A stretch of 64,000 bases of DNA, taken from positions 2,108,001 to 2,172,000 of the forward strand of contig NZ_POSP01000003.1 of the NCBI RefSeq assembly GCF_002885975.1, written 5' to 3'. The position numbers were made by a program, and so were the translations under genes. The DNA comes from Paucibacter aquatile (GTDB taxonomy: Bacteria; Pseudomonadota; Gammaproteobacteria; Burkholderiales; Burkholderiaceae_C). Shown here in pieces: positions 34,169-47,442 of this stretch; positions within the stretch are counted from its first letter, which is position 1, and each line of letters begins with the position of its first letter. The notes beneath the pieces are model-generated. The model had not been told where the DNA came from. It worked only from the letters and a program-made list of their open reading frames with translations, and made no database searches.

Positions 34169-34582
34169 TCAGGCGAGCCGGGGCGGGCGGTCGAGGCCGC
34201 CGGTCAGCATGCGCTCACGTGCCGCCGCGGGCGCGCTCACGGGCACCGAGGCCGGGGCCGGCAGGCGCAAGCTGGGCAGGCTGGGCAAGAGGGCCGGCGC
34301 GTGGCAGCAGGCGGACGCCGCGCAGGCGCTGCAGCCGGTGTCCGAGCCTGAGTTCGCGTCCGCAGAGGCGCCCTCATGAACCCCGGCCTCTTCGGCCGGT
34401 GCCATCTCGTGACAGGGAGGCACGGCCTCCGATGCGGCCTTCATGGACGGGGCTTCCGTGACCACCGCCACCGTCATGGGCAAGGCCGCCATGCCGCACT
34501 GGCTCAGGCCCGCCAGCGCTTGCAAGGGCAAGGCCAGGGCCAGCAGTGCGGCGACAACGGTGCGCCAGAAAACGGTGTTCAT
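34169..34582 (-). CDS. Cys/His-containing exported protein heading the copper operon
   Basis: 137 residues from ATG 34582. A signal peptide (VVAALLALALPLQALAG) is followed by about 110 residues with Met, His and seven cysteines (SQCGMAALPM, VPPCHEMAP, DTGCSACAASACCHAP), a composition expected of a periplasmic metal-binding protein. It is the first gene of a five-gene minus-strand unit that includes CopA-like oxidase and CusF. The C-terminal part is Pro/Ala-rich and basic. No named family is evident; a copper-chelating or sensing role is inferred. Confidence 0.65.
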   Translation of the reverse strand: MNTVFWRTVVAALLALALPLQALAGLSQCGMAALPMTVAVVTEAPSMKAASEAVPPCHEMAPAEEAGVHEGASADANSGSDTGCSACAASACCHAPALLPSLPSLRLPAPASVPVSAPAAARERMLTGGLDRPPRLA

Positions 34583-34622
34583 GCGCCCAGTGTAAGCCGG
34601 CCCGCGAGGCCTTGGCTGCGCC

Positions 34623-35741
34623 TCAGCCCACCTCCTCGGCCGCCGGGTCCGCATAACGCGCAGCGATATGGCGGAATTCCTCCTGCACCGCCATGAAGGC
34701 GTCCACCACATCGGGGTCGAAATGGCGGCCGCGGCCCTCGGCAATGATGCTCAGTGCGGTCTCGTGGCTGAAGGCTGGCTTGTAGACGCGGCGGCTGATC
34801 AAGGCGTCGTAGACATCGGCCAGGGCCATCAGCCGGGCCGAGGTGGGAATGGCCTCGCCGCTCAGGCCCTGGGGATAGCCGCTGCCGTCCCATTTCTCCT
34901 GATGCGAAAGCGCAATCTCCTTGGCGAAGCGCAGAAACGGTGCCTCATGGCCCAGTCCCTGTTCAGCCCGGGCGATCGCTTCGAAACCCAGGGTGGTGTG
35001 GGTCTTCATGATCTCGAACTCGGCCTCGTCGAGCTTGCCCGGCTTGAGCAGGATGCGGTCCGGAATGCCGACCTTGCCGATGTCGTGCATGGGTGCCGAC
35101 TTGAACAGCAGATGGATGTTCTCCGGCGTCAACAGCGCGGTAAAGCGCGGGTGGGTCTGCAGTTGCCGCGCCAGGCATTGCACATAGTGCTGGGTGCGGC
35201 GAAGGTGGTTGCCGGTTTCGTTGTCACGCGTTTCGCCGAGCGAGGCCATCGCCAGCACCACGACGTCCTGCAGAGCCTCGATCTCCTGGGTGCGGCGCGA
35301 CACCTCGGCGGCCAAATAGTCGCTCTGGTTGCGTAAAAAATCAGTGGCCGCCTTGAGCGCCAGGTGCGTGCGGATGCGAGCGCGGACGATGGGCGGGCTG
35401 ATGGGCTTGGTGATGTAGTCCACTGCGCCCAGCGACAGGCCCTGGGTCTCGTCATCCACCTCGGTCTTGGCAGTCAGGAAGATCACCGGAATGGCGGCCG
35501 AACGTGGTTCGGCCTTGAGGCGACGGCAGACCTCGTAGCCGTCCATACCGGGCATCATCACATCGAGCAGGATCAGATCTGGCAGTTGCGCGCCCTGGGT
35601 CAGATGCAGGCAGCGCTCGCCACTGTTGGCCACGGTCACGCGGTACTCGTCCTTGAGCAGACCGAACATCAGCTCCAGGTTGTCAGGCGTGTCGTCCACA
35701 ACCAGGATCGTGGCTTTGGGGAGGGTGGGAATGCTGATCAC
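34623..35741 (-). CDS. Response regulator with HD-GYP c-di-GMP phosphodiesterase output
   Basis: 372 residues from GTG 35741, preceded by AGGAAGGG. An N-terminal receiver domain (ILVVDDTPDN, phosphoacceptor in LILLDVMMPGMDGYE, Lys in ITKPIS) joins through a coiled helix to an HD-GYP domain: HLRRTQHYVQ, HDIGKVGIPDRILLKPG, and the SHQEKWDGSGYPQGLSG motif. The HD and GYP residues are all present, so hydrolysis of c-di-GMP is expected. It lies 44 bases after the hybrid kinase gene and is its probable phosphorylation target, completing an operon of binding protein, kinase and regulator. Confidence 0.92.
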   Translation of the reverse strand: MISIPTLPKATILVVDDTPDNLELMFGLLKDEYRVTVANSGERCLHLTQGAQLPDLILLDVMMPGMDGYEVCRRLKAEPRSAAIPVIFLTAKTEVDDETQGLSLGAVDYITKPISPPIVRARIRTHLALKAATDFLRNQSDYLAAEVSRRTQEIEALQDVVVLAMASLGETRDNETGNHLRRTQHYVQCLARQLQTHPRFTALLTPENIHLLFKSAPMHDIGKVGIPDRILLKPGKLDEAEFEIMKTHTTLGFEAIARAEQGLGHEAPFLRFAKEIALSHQEKWDGSGYPQGLSGEAIPTSARLMALADVYDALISRRVYKPAFSHETALSIIAEGRGRHFDPDVVDAFMAVQEEFRHIAARYADPAAEEVG

Positions 35742-35785
35742 GCTGAGAGCCCTTCCTGATCCGACTTGCGACCTGCAGTCTTGCT

Positions 35786-39753
<3,968 letters not shown>

Positions 39754-39757
<4 letters not shown>

Positions 39758-40791
39758 GACGCCGGCAAGCCTCGCAGATCCACCAAGGACTGCAGGTCGA
39801 GTGGTTTGGCCAGCAAGCCCTGCTGCAACATCACCGTCATCAGACCGCGCCCCGCCTGCTGCACCAAGCCGCCCGCGCTGAGTAGTCGGCGGTTCTCAAG
39901 CAAGTCGGGAAACAACATGCCGCGAAAGGCACTGTGCACCTGGTCTGGAGGCAACTGCAGCCGGGGCGCCAGCAGGGGAAAGGCCTGCGCCGATTCCGAG
40001 CGAAAAAACGCCAGCGCCGCGAAATGCGCGTCGATCAAGCGGCGCAAGGCCTGACCGTTCTGCTCAAACACAGCGCCCTTCGCTGCCAGGACATCGATGA
40101 TGCGCCCGGGAATGGCACTGCTGTCAAACAGGCGCAAGGCCCCCTGCTGCTCCAGGCGCGTGGCCCAGGGTTCGGCACTGATCACCGCATCGACCGCACC
40201 GCTGAGGTACACATCAACACTGCGGCCCAGCGTCATGCTCACCTTGTGCACCTGGTCGATGCGCAGCCGCGCGGCATCCAGTACAGCGCCCAGCATCACC
40301 GCCCCCGTGGCGCTGTCTTCCACGCCGATGCGCAGACCCTTCAAAGCGCTGAGCTGATCCACGCCGGGCCGGACCATGAGCACATCAACCCCGGCCGACT
40401 GATCCAGCACGAGAGCCACACGCAGATCGACACCATCGGCGCGTGCCGTGAGCAGCTCATCGAGGGTCAGTGCGGCGGCCTCCAACTGACCCGTGGCCAG
40501 GGCGCGCAAGATTTCGGTGTTGGAGCGCAGCTCCACCAGACGCAGCAGGTGCTCATCCAGCAGCCCCATCTCGCGTGCCAGAAACAAGAGCTCATAGCCT
40601 GGGAAGACGATGCTGCCCACCCGCAGCGGCGGCTGCGGCGCGCGGCAGGCGCTCAAAGGCAGGCCCAAGCTTCCAGCCAACACCGCAGCGCCGGCCCATC
40701 GCAGACTCTGGCGCCGCTCCGCCTTCGGAACAAGGGGCACAGCGGAGCGGGAGCCATTCGCAAGGGCGCGGAGCAGGGGCATGCAGGGCAT
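39754..40791 (-). CDS. Substrate-binding lipoprotein (NMT1/SsuA-like), coupled to the hybrid kinase
   Basis: 345 residues from ATG 40791; ATG 40782 is a close alternative. A leader ends in a lipobox LPLSAC, so the mature protein is membrane-anchored in the periplasm. The rest is a type-2 binding fold of the NMT1/THI5/SsuA group (VGSIVFPGYELLFLAREMGLL, EILRALATGQLEAAALTLDEL, GLRIGVEDSATGAVML). No permease or ATPase accompanies it. The ATGA overlap with the kinase start suggests that it presents a ligand to the kinase sensor domain instead of feeding a transporter. Confidence 0.85.
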
Positions 40792-40914
40792 CCTCTCAAG
40801 CAAGTTGGGCTGAGGCTCGTTCAACTATACGAGCAGGCGAGGATCCAATCCCAAGGAAAAGCCGGGCTGTGGTGCCGAGGATTCACGTCGTGTGCAATCC
40901 GTGTAGACCGGCGG

Positions 40915-42036
40915 CTAGCCTTGCGAGAAAAACCGATAGCGCCCCTTGCCTTCCCGTTTGGCGCGGTACATGGCGGCATCGGCCTTGCGGCGCAGCTCGG
41001 CGCCGCTGTCGGCATCGTCGGGGAAACCGGCAATGCCCACGCTGGCGCCCACCTGCAGCACCCGGCCTTCGATCGGGCAGGGCTGGGAGACGGCCGCGAT
41101 CAGGCTCTGCGCCACCTTGGCCGCTGCGCCCAGCTCGCTCATGGCCGGCAGGATGACCAGGAACTCATCGCCGCCGATGCGCGCCACCGTGTCCTGGGCC
41201 CGCAGGCAGCCACGCATGCGCTGCGCCACTTCGCGCAGCACCTGGTCGCCGACCGGGTGGCCGTGGTTGTCGTTGATGGCCTTGAAGCCATCCAGGTCGA
41301 CGAACAGCACGGCCAGTTTGCCGCCGCTGCGGCGGGCCTGGTGCATGGCCACGCCGATGCGGTCTTCGACCAGGCGCATCGAGGGCAGGCCGGTCAGCTG
41401 GTCGTGCGTGGCGCTGCGCTCGATCACCTGGCGCTGCGTCTCCAGCTCGCCCAGCAGGTCGAGCAAGGCGGCGTTCTGCGCCCCGACCGCGCGGATGATG
41501 AAGTAGACGAACACCAGGCTGACGAAGATCAAGCTCAGCCAGGCCGATGGCAGGGTTTGGTAGCGCTCCAGATTGATGGACGCTTGCAACCAGCCGCCGA
41601 CATGGCCGGCACCCGCCACCGACAGCACCAACACCAAGCTGAAAGCCAGCATCAAGGTGATGCGCACCGAGTGAACGATGCCGGCGATCAGGCAGCTCAG
41701 CACCAGCCAGAAGATGCTGGATGCGGCAATGCCGAAGCTGAACACCCCCGACACCCCCACCACCCAGCACAGGCCGATGAACAGGCCCGACAAGGTGGTT
41801 TCAGACAGCCGTTTGCGCCAGCAATACACGGCCAGCACGCAGGCACCGAGCAGGATGTGCAGCCAGTAGACCGGCAACCAACCCGTGCCCAGGCTGCGCA
41901 TCACCGACAACGGCATGCCGATGCCGGCGATCACCAGCAGGCCGCCCCACAGGCGCTCCAGAAACGTGCGCTTGATCGCAGTCAGGCGCGCGGCCAGGCT
42001 GGGCGTTTCGCCCTGCAGGCTGTCTTTGCCCTTCAT
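40915..42036 (-). CDS. Membrane-bound diguanylate cyclase (GGDEF)
   Basis: 373 residues from ATG 42036. Six or so hydrophobic helices (about 30-185) form a MASE-like membrane sensor, followed by a short coiled linker and a GGDEF domain. The active-site motif is ARIGGDEF, and the inhibitory RxxD site (RAQD) lies the usual five residues before it, so product inhibition by c-di-GMP is expected. DLDGFKAINDNHGHPVGDQVL is the conserved nucleotide-binding part. It faces the same way as the HD-GYP operon 90 bases downstream, giving synthesis and breakdown genes side by side. Confidence 0.92.
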   Translation of the reverse strand: MKGKDSLQGETPSLAARLTAIKRTFLERLWGGLLVIAGIGMPLSVMRSLGTGWLPVYWLHILLGACVLAVYCWRKRLSETTLSGLFIGLCWVVGVSGVFSFGIAASSIFWLVLSCLIAGIVHSVRITLMLAFSLVLVLSVAGAGHVGGWLQASINLERYQTLPSAWLSLIFVSLVFVYFIIRAVGAQNAALLDLLGELETQRQVIERSATHDQLTGLPSMRLVEDRIGVAMHQARRSGGKLAVLFVDLDGFKAINDNHGHPVGDQVLREVAQRMRGCLRAQDTVARIGGDEFLVILPAMSELGAAAKVAQSLIAAVSQPCPIEGRVLQVGASVGIAGFPDDADSGAELRRKADAAMYRAKREGKGRYRFFSQG

Positions 42037-42244
42037 ACCGTCAGGCACGGCGCCAGCGCGCCACGCCCCCCGAGGCGGCTTGGGGCGCAGGCGCCCACAC
42101 AACACAGGGGCTCGCAGGGCGAGGCCACAAGAAGCGCGGGCCGAAGCCGGCGCGGACAGGAAAGCAAGGCTGGCAAGATCAAGGAACCCGGGAGACGGGC
42201 CGGTTCGGTCAGGATGGGCGCGGCGATGGTAGCAGCGGCAGGTG

Positions 42245-43177
42245 TCAGGCCGGCGCCTGGTAGACCAGCACCTTGAGCGCCCGCTCGCCCGAGATATCGG
42301 CAAAAGCGGGGGGATTCTCAAGCCGGCGCAGAAAGCGCAGGTCCGGCGCCAGCTCGGCCATCTGATCCTGCAAAAAAGCCATGCCCAGCTTGGGCGTGTT
42401 CAGACAGAGCAAGACCTGGCCCCCAGGCGTGAGCAGATCAGGCAGGCGGCGCATCAGGCGGGCGTAGTCCTTGGTGGCGACAAAGCTGCCTTTTTGGTAG
42501 CTGGGCGGGTCCAAGATGATCAGCGGATACGGGCCGGCACGGCCGATCTTGCCCCAGGAGTTGAAGATGTCGTGGGCCAGAAAGCTGGCGCCGCTGCTGA
42601 GGCCGTTGAGCACATGGTTGCGCCGGCCGGTGGCCAGGGCACCGTCGCTCATGTCCACATTGATCACCTGGCCGGCCCCGGCACGCAGGGCCACCACCGA
42701 GAAGGCGCAGGTGTAGGCAAACAGATTGAGCACCTTGAGGCGCTCGGGCTGAGGCTGTGCCGCCACCTGCTCAGCCAACCAGCGCCGGCCCTCGGCCATG
42801 TCCAGAAACAGGCCGTGGTTCTGGCCCTTGAGCACATGGACCAGGTAGCGCAGGCCGCCTTCGCTGACCACATGGGGCTCGGGCACCTGGCCGGCCATCA
42901 GCCGGGTTTCCAGCTGGCCCTCTGCCCGGCATTGGTAGACCCAGTTCAGCGCCTGCCCGGGCGCGATCTCGGCCAGGCGTCGGGCCAGGGCCTCATGCAC
43001 GGCGGCCAGCTGGTCCGCACCGGCCGGCGCGAAGCTGGTCAGCACAAAGACGGGCGGAAAGGCATCGAGCGACCATTGCTCGCATCCGGGAAACAGGCCG
43101 CCGCGGCCATGGAAGAGGCGTTGGGCCTCGCTGGGCAGAGAAGCCATCTGGGCGATGGCGTGGAGAAGCGCTTGCAT
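42245..43177 (-). CDS. Class I SAM-dependent methyltransferase (RlmI/RlmK-like)
   Basis: 310 residues from ATG 43177. The C-terminal two-thirds is a Rossmann methyltransferase: VLNLFAYTCAFSVVALRAGAGQVINVDMSD is the SAM site and LIILDPPSYQKGSF the catalytic DPP(S/F) motif shared with RlmI-type 23S rRNA methyltransferases. Before it, GLFLDMAEGRRWL is also typical. The N-terminal PUA-like RNA-binding domain of RlmI is not obvious, so it may methylate another RNA or protein. It stands in a run of small unrelated genes. Confidence 0.82.
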   Translation of the reverse strand: MQALLHAIAQMASLPSEAQRLFHGRGGLFPGCEQWSLDAFPPVFVLTSFAPAGADQLAAVHEALARRLAEIAPGQALNWVYQCRAEGQLETRLMAGQVPEPHVVSEGGLRYLVHVLKGQNHGLFLDMAEGRRWLAEQVAAQPQPERLKVLNLFAYTCAFSVVALRAGAGQVINVDMSDGALATGRRNHVLNGLSSGASFLAHDIFNSWGKIGRAGPYPLIILDPPSYQKGSFVATKDYARLMRRLPDLLTPGGQVLLCLNTPKLGMAFLQDQMAELAPDLRFLRRLENPPAFADISGERALKVLVYQAPA

Positions 43178-43202
43178 GGGCGGCATTCTCGCCGCCCGGG
43201 CG

Positions 43203-43568
43203 TCAGTCCTTGGGTGGCGCGTCGACCGAAGCCATGGCCGCGGCATCCGGCAAGGGGTAGGCATCGGCCACATAGGCCGGCCCCTTCATCACCCGCACCA
43301 CAAAGCATCCAGTGGCCACAGCAATCCACAAGCTCCAGTGCAGCAACAGCCAGCCCAGCAGGCCGTACATCCACAGGCCCAGCGCACGCTCGGCCGGGCC
43401 GGCCGGCGCATCGACCGAGGACCAGCTGGCCAGCCACAAAGCACCCAGGGCCAGCAGCGGTAGCGCCGTGCCCCAGAACAGCAGGGCCGGCAGGCGGCGC
43501 CAGATGCGCTGCTCCAGGCCCGGCGCGGCCTTGTGAAAACCTGGGAGCTTCTGGAACAAGCGGGACAT
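43203..43568 (-). CDS. Small membrane protein of unknown function
   Basis: 121 residues with two strong hydrophobic helices (LPALLFWGTALPLLALGALWLASW, about 27-50, and ALGLWMYGLLGWLLLHWSLWIAVATGCFVV, about 62-92) and a short polar tail ending ASVDAPPKD. No motif is recognised. It lies between the methyltransferase and DUF2256 genes on the same strand with short gaps and may share their transcript. Confidence 0.65.
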   Translation of the reverse strand: MSRLFQKLPGFHKAAPGLEQRIWRRLPALLFWGTALPLLALGALWLASWSSVDAPAGPAERALGLWMYGLLGWLLLHWSLWIAVATGCFVVRVMKGPAYVADAYPLPDAAAMASVDAPPKD

Positions 43569-43604
43569 GGTGAATGCGCCTTTCGCTCGGGGTGACCGGG
43601 TGAC

Positions 43605-43787
43605 TCAGCCCGATTTCGCGGGGCTGCGTCGGCAGCGCTCGGAACAGTACTTGACCTCGGCCCAGTTCTTGGCCCAGCTGCGGCGCCAGCTCATAGCCCG
43701 ACCGCAGGCCAGGCAGGGCTTGGACGGCAGGCTGGCCTTATTGCCGCGAAAAGGGCCCGGCGCCTCGCTGCGTGACTTTTCCTTCAT
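43605..43787 (-). CDS. DUF2256 small zinc-binding protein
   Basis: 60 residues from ATG 43787. The pattern CLACGRAMSWRRSWAKNWAEVKYCSERCR matches the DUF2256 family (CxxCxRxxxWRKKW...WxxVxYCSxRCR), a short zinc-ribbon-like fold of unknown function often found near photolyase or cryptochrome genes. Four cysteines would bind one zinc. Length is normal for the family. Confidence 0.85.
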   Translation of the reverse strand: MKEKSRSEAPGPFRGNKASLPSKPCLACGRAMSWRRSWAKNWAEVKYCSERCRRSPAKSG

Positions 43788-44014
43788 GCCGGCACGATAC
43801 GCCAAAGCCAGAGCGGACTTGTGACCGGGGTCAAAAGCCGCGGCAAAGCGTCGTGACGCCCGGTGGCGCGTGGGAAAAGGCCGCATGGCATCTGTGACGA
43901 AACGCACAGACCGCATGAGCCGCGCGGACTATCGTGGCCTCCATCGTCAGCACGGGCATGGCCCCAGGCACGGCCCTCCCCTCGCGCAGACACACCGCCC
44001 ATGAAAGCAGCCCC

Positions 44015-44320
44015 ATGAAGCTCTCGTTCAGCTCAGACACCCAGTTCGCTCCCTGCGAAAACGAAGCCTGGCGCTGCCCTTGCTGCAACAGCGGCGTGCA
44101 CCGTGTCAGCCGCCGCACCCTGGACCGGATCTGGAGCTGGCTGGTGCCATCCTGGCGCTACCGCTGCCGCGACCGGCAATGCGGCTGGGAAGGGCGGGTC
44201 GCCCTGAGCCGGCTCAGCGAGCGCCAGCGCCACGCCCACGAGCGCAACCCCTACCGGCACCGCAGCTCCGAGCTGCCGCGCCGGCCGCGCCTCGGGCAGC
44301 TGGCGCGCGGCTGGCACTGA
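44015..44320 (+). CDS. Small zinc-ribbon protein of unknown function
   Basis: 101 residues from ATG 44015. An N-terminal CPCCNSGVHRVSRR knuckle and a second CRDRQCGWEGR knuckle, with an aromatic Trp-rich stretch between them, suggest one zinc-ribbon; the C-terminal 40 residues are Arg/His-rich (RQRHAHERNPYRHR). No membrane segment is clear. It is divergent from the DUF2256 gene across a 227-base gap and converges with the DsbA-like gene. Function unknown. Confidence 0.65.
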   Translation: MKLSFSSDTQFAPCENEAWRCPCCNSGVHRVSRRTLDRIWSWLVPSWRYRCRDRQCGWEGRVALSRLSERQRHAHERNPYRHRSSELPRRPRLGQLARGWH

Positions 44321-44358
44321 CCCCGTTTTCCCTGACCCCGTTCCCCGGCGCAAGTCCG

Positions 44359-45036
44359 TCAGGCCTGAGCCAGCCCCAGCTCGGCCAGCAGCTCCGAGAA
44401 CTCACCGTACAGCGCCTGGCCGCGGATCACGCGACGGCCCGCCGGCGTTTCGCACACCAGGGCCGGCACGCCGTGCAAGCCCAGATCGCGCATCAAGGCT
44501 TGGCTCTGCTCGCGGCGCTGCGCCTCCAGCGCCAACAGATCGGCATCGGCCGCCTGCAGCCGCTCGGCCGCGGCATGCAGACCGTGTGCCTGCAGCAGTT
44601 CGACCAGGGGCGGCCGCGCCGTGATGTCCAGGCCTTCGATATAGCGGGCCTGCTGGATGTGGCGCAGGGCCTCCAGCTCGCGCTCGGGCGCCGTCAGGGC
44701 CACGGCGCTCAGGGCCAGGTAGGCCGGGCCGGCATCGAAGCTGGCGCCGATCTGGCCCAGCACCTCGCGGCGGTAGCGCTCGCTGAAGCGCTGGCCGGTG
44801 AGCTGCGCGATGCGCACATCGTTGGCCCAGGCGTAGTCGGCAAAGCCGGCGTCCATGCGGCGCGCCCCGCTGCCGCTGAACAAGCCCGTGGGCGCCAGGC
44901 TCAGGCCGGTGCCCGGCACGCCCTGCAAATGCACCGCCAGGCGATCGATCAAGGGCGCGGCGCCGTAGCACCAGCCGCACAGGGGGTCGAACAGATAGCG
45001 CAGGCTCAGGCCCGAGGCTGCGCCGCGGCTCACCAT
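44359..45036 (-). CDS. DsbA-family thioredoxin-fold protein
   Basis: 225 residues without a signal peptide. The active-site motif is YLFDPLCGWCYGAAP (CGWC near residue 20), as in the FrnE/DsbA-like cytoplasmic group, followed by an all-helical insertion and a cis-Pro loop GLHGVPALVCE. Members are oxidoreductases or glutathione-linked isomerases. Its start overlaps the stop of the MBL-fold gene by seven bases, so both are probably translated together under the divergent LysR regulator. Confidence 0.83.
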   Translation of the reverse strand: MVSRGAASGLSLRYLFDPLCGWCYGAAPLIDRLAVHLQGVPGTGLSLAPTGLFSGSGARRMDAGFADYAWANDVRIAQLTGQRFSERYRREVLGQIGASFDAGPAYLALSAVALTAPERELEALRHIQQARYIEGLDITARPPLVELLQAHGLHAAAERLQAADADLLALEAQRREQSQALMRDLGLHGVPALVCETPAGRRVIRGQALYGEFSELLAELGLAQA

Positions 45037-45944
45037 TTCATTTCACCGGTGTTGACCTTGGCGCCGATGTCCAGGGACAGCGCGCCCTCGCTGAGGTTGG
45101 GGTAAGCCTTCTTCATGGCCGCGATCAGATCGGCGCTCTGGGTGTGGGCGGCCAGGTTCTTCTCGAAGCTGAGCAGATAGTCCTTGGTGAAGCGGATGGC
45201 GCTGGCATCCAGCGGGGTGCCGGCCGACATATGACCGGGCACCACCTGGGCCGGCTTCAGGGCGGCCATCTCGTCCAGCTGGGCCACCCAGGCGGCGCGC
45301 TCAGCGGCGCTTTGGGTGTCGGCCGTCCAGACATGCATCTGGCCGACCACGGCGATATTGCCAACGATGGCCTTGATGGATGGGATCCAGGCGTAGGGGC
45401 GGTGCGCCAGCAGGCCTTGTGTGCCGCGGATCTCGATGGACTGGCCGTCCAAGGTCAAGGTGTTGCCCTCGATAGCACGCGGCAGCACCGGTTGGCTCGG
45501 CGCATTGGCGCCCATCTTGGGGCCCCAGAACGCCAGCTTGCCGGCCATCTTGGGCGCCAGCTTGGCCAGCACGGCGGGCGTGCTCAGCACCTCGGCCTGC
45601 GGAAAGATCTGCTTCAGGGTCTCGACGCCGAAGTAGTAGTCCGGGTCGGCCTGGCTGACGTAGATGGTGCGCAGGCTGCGGCCGCTGTCCAGCACCTGGG
45701 CGGCAATGCGCAGGGCGTCGGCGCGGGTGAAGCCGGCGTCGATGACCATGGCCTCTTTCTCGCCGTAGATCAGGGTCGAGTTGACGTTGAAGCTGCGGCT
45801 GTCGGCGTTGTAGACCTTGAGGCTCAGAGCCGGGGCGGAGGCCGGGGTGCTGGCCGGGCTGACATCGGCGGCCTGGGCCAGCGAAGCGGTGGCGCCCAGG
45901 CTCAGGGCGGTGGCGGTGGCCAAAACGGTGCTGCGGAAGTTCAT
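45030..45944 (-). CDS. Exported MBL-fold protein with altered metal motif
   Basis: 304 residues with a signal peptide (TVLATATALSLGATASLAQA). The metallo-beta-lactamase fold is recognisable (NSTLIYGEKEAMVIDAGF, GNIAVVGQMHVW, VVPGHMSAG), but the metal motif HxHxDH is replaced by SQADPDYYFG, leaving one Asp of the usual ligands. The last His (VPGH) is present. Such Vmh-like or quorum-quenching-like proteins exist in proteobacteria; whether this one binds metal in another way or has a non-hydrolytic role cannot be told. It is divergent from a LysR regulator and overlaps the DsbA-like gene. Confidence 0.78.
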   Translation of the reverse strand: MNFRSTVLATATALSLGATASLAQAADVSPASTPASAPALSLKVYNADSRSFNVNSTLIYGEKEAMVIDAGFTRADALRIAAQVLDSGRSLRTIYVSQADPDYYFGVETLKQIFPQAEVLSTPAVLAKLAPKMAGKLAFWGPKMGANAPSQPVLPRAIEGNTLTLDGQSIEIRGTQGLLAHRPYAWIPSIKAIVGNIAVVGQMHVWTADTQSAAERAAWVAQLDEMAALKPAQVVPGHMSAGTPLDASAIRFTKDYLLSFEKNLAAHTQSADLIAAMKKAYPNLSEGALSLDIGAKVNTGEMKW

Positions 45945-46116
45945 GGTGGGTTCTCCAATCGGTGGCGGCCGGGGCCGCGGGGTTCTGAGGTTCAGCGAAA
46001 GCGGCGAGGACCGGGTTGGGCCCGGGCCTCTACGCGATGAAACGAACTTTAATTTCGCAAAACGATCAGATAAACCACATAAACTTCACATCACTGTTTC
46101 ACGTTTCGAGCAAATC

Positions 46117-47028
46117 ATGGATCGACTGCGCGCCATGCAGGTGTTTGTGGAGGTGGTGAACACCGGCAGCTTCAGCGCCGCAGCCGAGCGGCTGGAGATG
46201 TCGCGCGCCATGGTCACCCGCCATGTGGCGGCGCTGGAAGAGTGGCTGGAAGCGCGCCTGCTGCAGCGCACCACGCGCAGCCTGACCCTGACCGATGCGG
46301 GCGAACACTGCCTGCGCCGCAGCCAGCAGATGCTGGCCCTGCAGCAGGATGTGGAAGAGGAAACCAGCGGCCTCGGCGACGGGCCGGACGGCCGCGGCGG
46401 CCAGCTGCGCGGCCAGCTGCGCCTGACCTGCAGCATGTCTTTTGCCTACGCCCAGCTGGCGGCGGCGGTGGTGGACTTTCTGCGTCTGCACCCCCTGCTC
46501 AAGATCGATCTCAATGCCAGCGAGGGCGCACTCAATCTGGTCGAGGCGCGCATCGACCTGGCCATCCGCATCAGCGCCGAGCCCGACCCGGCCCTGATCG
46601 GCCGGCGCCTGGCGCCCTGCGCCTCGGTGCTGGTGGCCTCGCCCGACTACCTGGCCCGCCAGGGCGAACCGCAGCAGCCCGCCGATCTGGAGCGCCACCT
46701 GTGCCTGAGCTACGCCAATTTCGGCCGCAGCACCTGGCTGCTCAGCCGCGGCGAGGAACGCAGCGCCGTGACGCTACGCAGCCATTTCAGCGCCAACGAA
46801 GCCACCTCGCTGCTGCAGGCCGCCCTGGCCGGCGGCGGCCTGGCCTTGCAGCCGCGCTATCTGGCCAACCCGCACCTGGCCAGCGGCCGGCTGCGCGAGG
46901 TGCTGCCGGACTGGTCGCCCCCCGAGATGGGCATTTACGCGCTCTACCCCTCGCGCCGCCACCTCTCGCCGGCGCTGCGGGCCTTGCTGGACTTTCTGGT
47001 GGCGCGCTTCGAGGCCGTGCCCTGGTGA
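46117..47028 (+). CDS. LysR-family transcriptional regulator
   Basis: 303 residues from ATG 46117. The N-terminal winged helix (MDRLRAMQVFVEVVNTGSFSAAAERLEMSRAMVTRHVAALEEWL) and the effector domain (LRLTCSMSFAYAQLAAAVVDFL, IDLAIRISAEPDPALIGRRLAP) are standard. It is read away from the MBL-fold/DsbA-like pair across a 172-base gap that includes an A/T-rich stretch (about 46040-46095), the likely shared control region. Regulators in this place usually control the divergent genes. Confidence 0.92.
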   Translation: MDRLRAMQVFVEVVNTGSFSAAAERLEMSRAMVTRHVAALEEWLEARLLQRTTRSLTLTDAGEHCLRRSQQMLALQQDVEEETSGLGDGPDGRGGQLRGQLRLTCSMSFAYAQLAAAVVDFLRLHPLLKIDLNASEGALNLVEARIDLAIRISAEPDPALIGRRLAPCASVLVASPDYLARQGEPQQPADLERHLCLSYANFGRSTWLLSRGEERSAVTLRSHFSANEATSLLQAALAGGGLALQPRYLANPHLASGRLREVLPDWSPPEMGIYALYPSRRHLSPALRALLDFLVARFEAVPW

Positions 47029-47043
47029 AGCGCTGCGCCGGGT

Positions 47044-47442
47044 TCAGCGCTTGTCGGCTTTGGCGCTGAAGCTGTCCGAAAAGCGCAGATTCAGGGCATA
47101 GCGCTGCGGTCGACCGCCCTTGCAATCGAGGCTGGAAACAGCGATGCGCACGGGGCTGTGATAACGCCGAGGTCCCTGGACCGAGAGCGCACGCGCGCGG
47201 CCCTGGGCATCGACTTCAAACTCGGCGCTCAAATCCGCCTCGCGGCCGATGCGTTGCTGGCTGCTGGCCAGCAGCTCAGCCAGCTGCTCCTGCACTGCCG
47301 GGCAGACCGACGGGCGGCCGCTCTGCGCCGCCTGCTCGGGCGTCAGTGCCGAGGCTCGGGCGCTGGGCGCCCCGCACAAGCTGACTGCAGAGAGCATGAG
47401 CGCGCCGAGAGCGGCACGGAGGGTGGGTAACTTCAACAACAT
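47044..47442 (-). CDS. Small exported protein with TonB-C-like beta motif
   Basis: 132 residues from ATG 47442; the frame continues upstream without a better start. A signal peptide (RAALGALMLSAVSLCGAPSARA) precedes a domain with one conserved-looking Cys pair (SVCPAVQEQL, SSLDCKGGRP). The pattern LSAEFEVDAQGRARALSVQGPRRY followed by RYALNLRFSDSF recalls the alternating strands of TonB C-terminal or energy-transducer-like domains, but the similarity is weak. It converges with the LysR gene. Function unknown. Confidence 0.6.
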   Translation of the reverse strand: MLLKLPTLRAALGALMLSAVSLCGAPSARASALTPEQAAQSGRPSVCPAVQEQLAELLASSQQRIGREADLSAEFEVDAQGRARALSVQGPRRYHSPVRIAVSSLDCKGGRPQRYALNLRFSDSFSAKADKR

